This document shows, one piece after another, positions 59,421 to 64,000 of a stretch of DNA of 64,000 nucleotides. Below the pieces are notes generated by a model. The model saw only the letters and a program-made list of their open reading frames with translations, did not search any database and had not been told where the DNA came from. Within the stretch, counting starts at the first letter, position 1, and each line of letters starts with the position of its first letter. The translations under genes and the position numbers were made by a program. Source of the DNA: Crotophaga sulcirostris (taxonomy: Eukaryota; Chordata; Aves; Cuculiformes; Crotophagidae); NCBI GenBank assembly GCA_013397455.1, contig VYZB01000292.1:94858-158857 (forward strand), in the 5' to 3' direction.

Positions 59421-60360
59421 ACAATTACAAGCAGGCAAAGGAAGAACTTTGAGGAGCGTGTGCTGCACTGCAAATACAGCACGATATCTTTTGCAGGGGG
59501 ATTTGTGTTCTTACCTTATTCAGACACCAAGATAGTTCTTAGCATTATTGTGTTTGGTAGGTTTTAATTTTCTTGGGAAAACAAGGTGGTTGTTCCTCCT
59601 TTTATAAGCTGGAAACTGAAGTGCAACACAAAGGCACCCTGAAATTCTGTGTCTGAACCAGGAATCTAGTCTGGATGAGGTGAATTGTTCAAAAAGTAAC
59701 CTTTCCATGCTTAAACCTGTTCTAAGCTTCATTTTGCTAGCATTTCTGTTAAAACTGATACCCAGAAACGTCAGTGCAAGTGTGCATAAAAGCTCAGCAA
59801 GCAAAAAAGGCTGGGATCAAGTGCATTTTTGCTGGCATCTTACAAAATGTTGCTTTATATTAAAATACAGCCCCCAAATTAACACTGAAGCAATCACGAC
59901 TGACCCTGCCCTAGGATGAACATCAGCCACTGACAGATTATAGACATTTTACTACCCATGATCCCAGTGGTGCTCATAGTCCCTGGCTCAAGCATTTCTC
60001 CCTCATTAGTTTCCTCATGTAAAGAGCATGTTTTTCTGATACCATTCTGAGAAGATGATGCTAAAGAACTCCTAAATTTATTACCTTTTGCGTGTTGTCA
60101 GCTACCAGCAACTGCAATGGGAATGTTTTTCTCCATTCCAGGTAACAATGATGATACAAAATTCTTGTCTTCCAAGTAGTGTTTGATTTTGAGATGTATT
60201 ATTACATATTCATTAATCTACCGTGAATTTCACGGTCTCCTTTACAATATGCTGTTCAGAGAAAAAAAGGAATGGAAAGGAAGGCAATTGATCCAATCTC
60301 AGTCCAGGTTCTAAATAACCACCAACTAAAAGGCCAGTTAATTGCTTCCTGATCTCCGCT
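59421..60360. other. Unique sequence, no recognised feature
   Basis: No gene or repeat was recognised. A weak MIR-like phrase at 60001-60022 was not called. Confidence 0.42.
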
Positions 60361-60740
60361 TACCCAATTTTTAAAGAGTGCCCACAGATAAATTTTATAG
60401 AGATTTTTTTTTAATCTCCCTTCCAGCCCTTGTTTTCACCAAAAAAATAAAACCTCCACTTGATAAAGATGTTTATGGTGGGCTGCAAAGAGTTAAAACC
60501 TCATCTTCCACTCCTCCTTCTTTATCGTTTTAATTGGCTGTTATGATGACCTGACCACCTCTTTGATACGCATCAAACGCCAGCCCGTGAAATACAGAGC
60601 ATGTCAGCCTGCCGAACAAGGGTCAACCTGACTGTCAATAAGGCCATCAATCAGACCTGCCGGCAGGATGGATCCAATCCAGACCAAAAGTCCCAGATGG
60701 CAATGAAACAGCCTCCGTGATGATAACACCGTGTGCACCG
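60361..60740. promoter_or_regulatory. Candidate enhancer with TCF- and PBX/MEIS-like sites
   Basis: The words ttgataaag, tttatcgttttaattggc (about 60521-60538), an inverted pair of TCF/LEF-like words, ctttgatacgcatcaaac (60561-60578), and gactgtcaataaggccatc with atcaatca (60630-60653) occur within 200 bases. CTGTCA and ATCAATCA are MEIS- and PBX-like. CpGs are retained (acgcat, aacgcc, cccgtg, gccgaac, gccggc). It looks like a constrained developmental enhancer rather than random sequence, but conservation could not be tested. Confidence 0.35.
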
Positions 60741-60945
60741 TGTGGCCTGACAGCTTGTGGAAGGGTCACTGGCCTGGAGGCCAGAAGGCGGCAAACTTCA
60801 AACTGGAAAAAAGCAACAGTGAGCAAACTCCAAAACCTCCCAAACCAACAAAAGGAAACCTTCTGGGCTAACCCAGTGGCGGCTCCGAATCAAAACAGCT
60901 AAGTGAGGTGACAGAGACAGGAGGACATGCAGGGTGTCGATACGC

Positions 60946-61118
60946 AGCACAGGAAGGACCTAGATCTGTTAGAACAAGTCCAGAGGAGGCCACATAAATG
61001 ACCCGAGAGTTGGAGCACCACCCATACAAGGAAAGGCTGAGAGAACTGGGGTTGTTCAACCTGGAGAAGAGAAGGCTCCAGGGAGACCTTAGATGAGCCT
61101 TCCAGTATTGGAAGGGAG
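60946..61118 (+). mobile_element. CR1 LINE internal fragment, 3' end missing
   Basis: Sense CR1 internal sequence: gcacaggaaggacctag, ttagaacaagtccagaggag, gagttggagcacc, ggctgagagaactggggttg, ttcaacctggagaagagaag, ggctccagggagaccttag. It ends near ttccagtattggaagggag, well before the CR1 3' end. It directly precedes an antisense CR1, so its own 3' part has been lost or replaced. Confidence 0.9.
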
Positions 61119-61134
61119 TTCATATTTACATATG

Positions 61135-61352
61135 TCATAGAATCATAAAATCACAGAATGGTTTTGGTTGGAAGAGACCTTAAAACCCATCCAGTTCCAA
61201 CCCCCTGCCATGCCTATCCACCTCTTACTGGATCAGGTTGCTCCAAGCCCCATCCAACCTGTCCTTGAACACCTCCAGGAATAGGGCATCCACAACGTCT
61301 CTGGGCAATCTATGCCAGTGCCTCACCACCCTCACAGTAACAAATTTCTTCC
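61135..61352 (-). mobile_element. CR1 LINE 3' fragment, antisense, abutting another CR1
   Basis: Reverse-complement CR1 from its 3' tail: tcatagaatcataaaatcac, tttggttggaagagacc, ccatccagttccaacccc, ctggatcaggttgctcc, aagccccatccaacctgtcc, acctccaggaatagggcatc, tgccagtgcctcaccaccc and aatttcttcc. The match fades after about 61345. Its 3' end faces the truncated 3' side of the sense fragment 16 bases away. Confidence 0.93.
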
Positions 61353-62694
61353 CCGAAGCCAAGTCCACTTTTTCCTGTTGCTCTGAAGACAAGGCAATTG
61401 CTTGCTAAACGCTCCAATCCAATGGCATCAGTTGCTGTATGGTAGTTTCACACCCTCTGGCCTTCGACCCCTGCCCTCTGCTGCACCTTCTTGTGTTGCT
61501 GCTCATGTCTTGGGGCTTGGAGACTTGTGTGGTGCAAATATTTGCATGCTGTTGGGGGAGGAACACAGTGCACTGGCCTCCAGAGGCAGACTGGCTGCAT
61601 ATTTATTCTGAAACAGCAAACAACACAGAGAGCAAAGACGAGAAAAAGCCAGATAAGATAAAAGCGTGTTACCAGGTTTAACAACACAAAATCAACAAAG
61701 ACCACAGAGAAATGTTATCTGCAAAGACCAGCAAACCCAGTCGCAAATGATTCTTACAGAGGAGCCCTTTTGCAGGTTGGGTCACTCAGAGGACTGCTGG
61801 GATGAAGCTATGTGTCTCTTGGAGTGCCCAATATCAAGTCATTGCTGATCCCTGTCTGTTTCTCAAGATGATTTACATTAAAAGATGTTTTTGTGGTCTC
61901 TGTCCTACCTGCGCCATGAACCTATAACTGCAATCAGTACCTTAATAATACAGAACAGAACTAAAAGACTTTCCCACACATTATAAGGTTCTTCCAGAAC
62001 AACCCATAGGGAAATATCTACTGAAAAGTGGTGTGAAACACTGCAGCAGTTAATTTCCAGTGCATCCTGGAATTGGACATTTCTTCCAGAAGATCGGTTC
62101 ACTCAGCTGTGGAAGTTTCCTCTGTCATCTAAGAAATATCCACATTTGCTAAAGTTTTAATTCATGCATGTGATTAATTTATAAAGTGAAACAAAGTGTA
62201 CTTGTTAGACAAACTGCATATGATGAATCCAGAGGGAAAAAGTAGAATGGAGGGTCTAGGAGAACCACATGTGAAAGCCATATGGAAGGGTGTTCCACCA
62301 GCTTGGAACCAGATGGAAGAAAACATTGTCCCTGGACACTGTACAGAGTCCTACTGATAACACATGATAAATCATTCACCAAGTGTAAGCAGAAGAGTGA
62401 ACATCACCACATACCAAGCTGTGTGGGGACAACAGGACTGCAAGCTGGAGGACATTAGATAAAAGGACAGCATTAAAAGCTCAGATGTTACCTCCTTGTA
62501 TAGATCTAATCTGAGCTGTTATCAGCAGGGACAGCCAAAATAGCTGCAGAAAGAAACAAAAGCGCAGCAGTGGGGTTTGAACGCGCTGAAAGAAACCACA
62601 ATGCAGTCAAGACTGCAATAAATGGGAAGATGAACAGGGATACTGGAAAACTGTCTACGTATTCATCCCTATGAAGAAGATATTAACTTAGTCC
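61353..62694. other. Unique sequence, no recognised feature
   Basis: No CR1 3' remainder of the sense element is found here. No gene or repeat was recognised. Confidence 0.45.
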
Positions 62695-62699
62695 TGTAC

Positions 62700-62745
62700 C
62701 CAAGCAGTAACTTGTGTGACCTTTGACAAGTCATTTAAGGCCATC
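62700..62745 (+). mobile_element. MIR-like SINE relic, short
   Basis: The phrase caagcagtaacttgtgtgac, then ctttgacaagtcatttaa, matches the MIR central core (ACTAGCTGTGTGACCTTGGGCAAGTCACTTAA). Only about 45 bases are recognisable. The call is limited by that length. Confidence 0.5.
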
Positions 62746-64000
62746 TGAAGTCAAAGGGCATTGTCCCACTCTCTCCAAAGCACTGCTGCCTTCTCAACCA
62801 TGCTGCACTTCTCAGAGAGCAGAAATCCCTTCTTCCACATTCCTGCCTCTTTGACTCTGTGACAGCGTCTGTCTTCTTAGGAGGGGCAACTGTTTCTGAC
62901 ACAAGAAGATTCCACGTTCGACTGGGTCAGAAGACAGGACAGCAAAATACATATAAATGCACTCAGAAGCAGATTAGGCAGAAGGTGACTGTGCCTGGTA
63001 ATCAATAATTTATTCGTAGTCATCAGTATCAAAAAGCACTGATGCCTGCAGTAGCCTTGCTCAAGATAAATGAGGCATTACATTGACGTGGAGCCGCAGA
63101 TTTCAGACTGACAACTGGTTAAAGCTTTACATCCAACTGAACTTCCCAATCCTGTTTATGGCTTGAGAGGTCATTCCCAGCCATGACTCCTCTTCTCTTG
63201 CCAGTGTTTTCATTTCTTGTGTCACAGGGAATTTTCCTACTGTGGGGAGGGGAACCTAATGATAAACATGACTACTTCATGTCCCCACATGCACAATTAT
63301 CTGCGCAAGGACCAAATGCCTTTTTGCCCTAATGGAGGCTTGAAATCTCTCTCCCAAGTGCAGTGCATTTCTTTTTAATAGTATAAGCCTGCATAACAGA
63401 CCCCAGAGCTGGATGGGTCACTGTGCACAGAGGCACATGCGGACAAGAAAGCTGATCAAAACACATGCACACAGGACCACCAAGGATGACCCTAAATTAG
63501 ACCACCCAGTAGCTTTGTTTGCCCTAATCTGAGGAGCCAGAATCCCAGAGCATAAAACAGTGTCCTCACCCAGGTTCCTTGGTCTGCATTTTAGACCATC
63601 GCGTATCTCCAGCGACTTCCTGCTACCGACCTCTTACAACAAATCATCCTAACCAGCCTCCCTCCCTCCTGGCAACATCCTGCTCCTTCTGCAAAAATAC
63701 CTCCCACTCACAATTCCAAGGTTTGATATCAGTCTTAAATAAATGCCTTTGGACTCCACTGCATTCCCTGAGCCCCCTTATCTCCTGCCTCTCTAGAGTG
63801 GCTGTGGTTCAAGAAGCATATGCAGAAGCCTGCTAGGCCTTTCTAATTTTAATTCCTCCCCCGTGCCCTCTTTCTTTTCCCCATATTTTCTTACAGAGAA
63901 GGGAAGTTCTCTTCAGGAGAACATACATGGAAATATAGCTGTGTGCTTACTGTGACTTCTGAAAGGGAAAAATGATAACCCAAAAAAGAGACAGTGCTGC
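62746..64000. other. Unique sequence, no recognised feature
   Basis: No gene or repeat was recognised. A 14-base inverted match to the core of the 86-bp repeat, ttttgccctaatgg, lies at 63322-63335. Confidence 0.45.

Noticed and set aside
60001..60022. MIR-like phrase cctcattagtttcctcatg
   Set aside because: Too short and without supporting flanking match.
63321..63335. Inverted 14-base match to the 86-bp repeat core
   Set aside because: Similarity does not extend convincingly beyond 14 bases. It may be chance or a very decayed third copy.

Overview
The window looks like non-coding avian nuclear DNA, either intergenic or deep intronic. The main evidence is the repeat content. Almost every young interspersed repeat is a 5'-truncated CR1 LINE with the bird-type 3' tail, in which short units such as ATTCTATG or ACAGTATC are repeated. 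No L1, Alu or B-type elements were seen. CR1 pieces cover about 5% of the window, a low density that fits a bird. The species cannot be read from the sequence. The window has no bacterial-type gene organisation and no CRISPR array, rRNA or tRNA that I can support.

No protein-coding host gene could be supported. The longest open frames (about 120-180 codons) are about as long as chance predicts for 64 kb on six frames, and they show no recognisable domain. The exceptions are frames inside CR1 elements, which encode the C-terminal end of the CR1 ORF2 protein. The clearest of these is at 44714-45088 on the minus strand.

Layout: 1-16 kb holds a CR1 at the left edge, a CpG-retaining block with a spaced 22-bp direct repeat (2.3-2.6 kb), a polypyrimidine/G-rich block (2.8-2.96 kb), a short CR1 tail (4.2 kb), an old repeat relic (4.7 kb), a MIR-like relic (11.1 kb), a CR1 (13.4 kb) and a decayed CA-rich tandem repeat (15.7-16.0 kb). 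The 16-25 kb part has a possible C2H2 zinc-finger pseudogene relic, a CR1 with an inverted 5' part (20.15-20.60 kb), and an unidentified 86-bp direct repeat flanking another CR1 (22.8-24.2 kb). The 25-64 kb part is mostly unique sequence with scattered CR1, MIR-like and older relics, including a tail-to-tail CR1 pair near 61 kb.

Several blocks look like candidate conserved non-coding regulatory elements because they keep CpGs or carry dense homeodomain, PBX/MEIS, TCF, MEF2 or FOX-like words. They lie near 22.3, 30.4-30.96, 37.0-37.5, 39.3, 41.9, 46.2, 59.1-59.4 and 60.4-60.7 kb. These calls are inference, and alignment to other birds and amniotes would decide them. If several prove conserved, the window would be part of a regulatory landscape or gene desert around a developmental gene outside it. 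I found no convincing undescribed system. The most useful oddities are the 86-bp repeat, the rearranged CR1 structures, the zinc-finger relic and the candidate enhancers.
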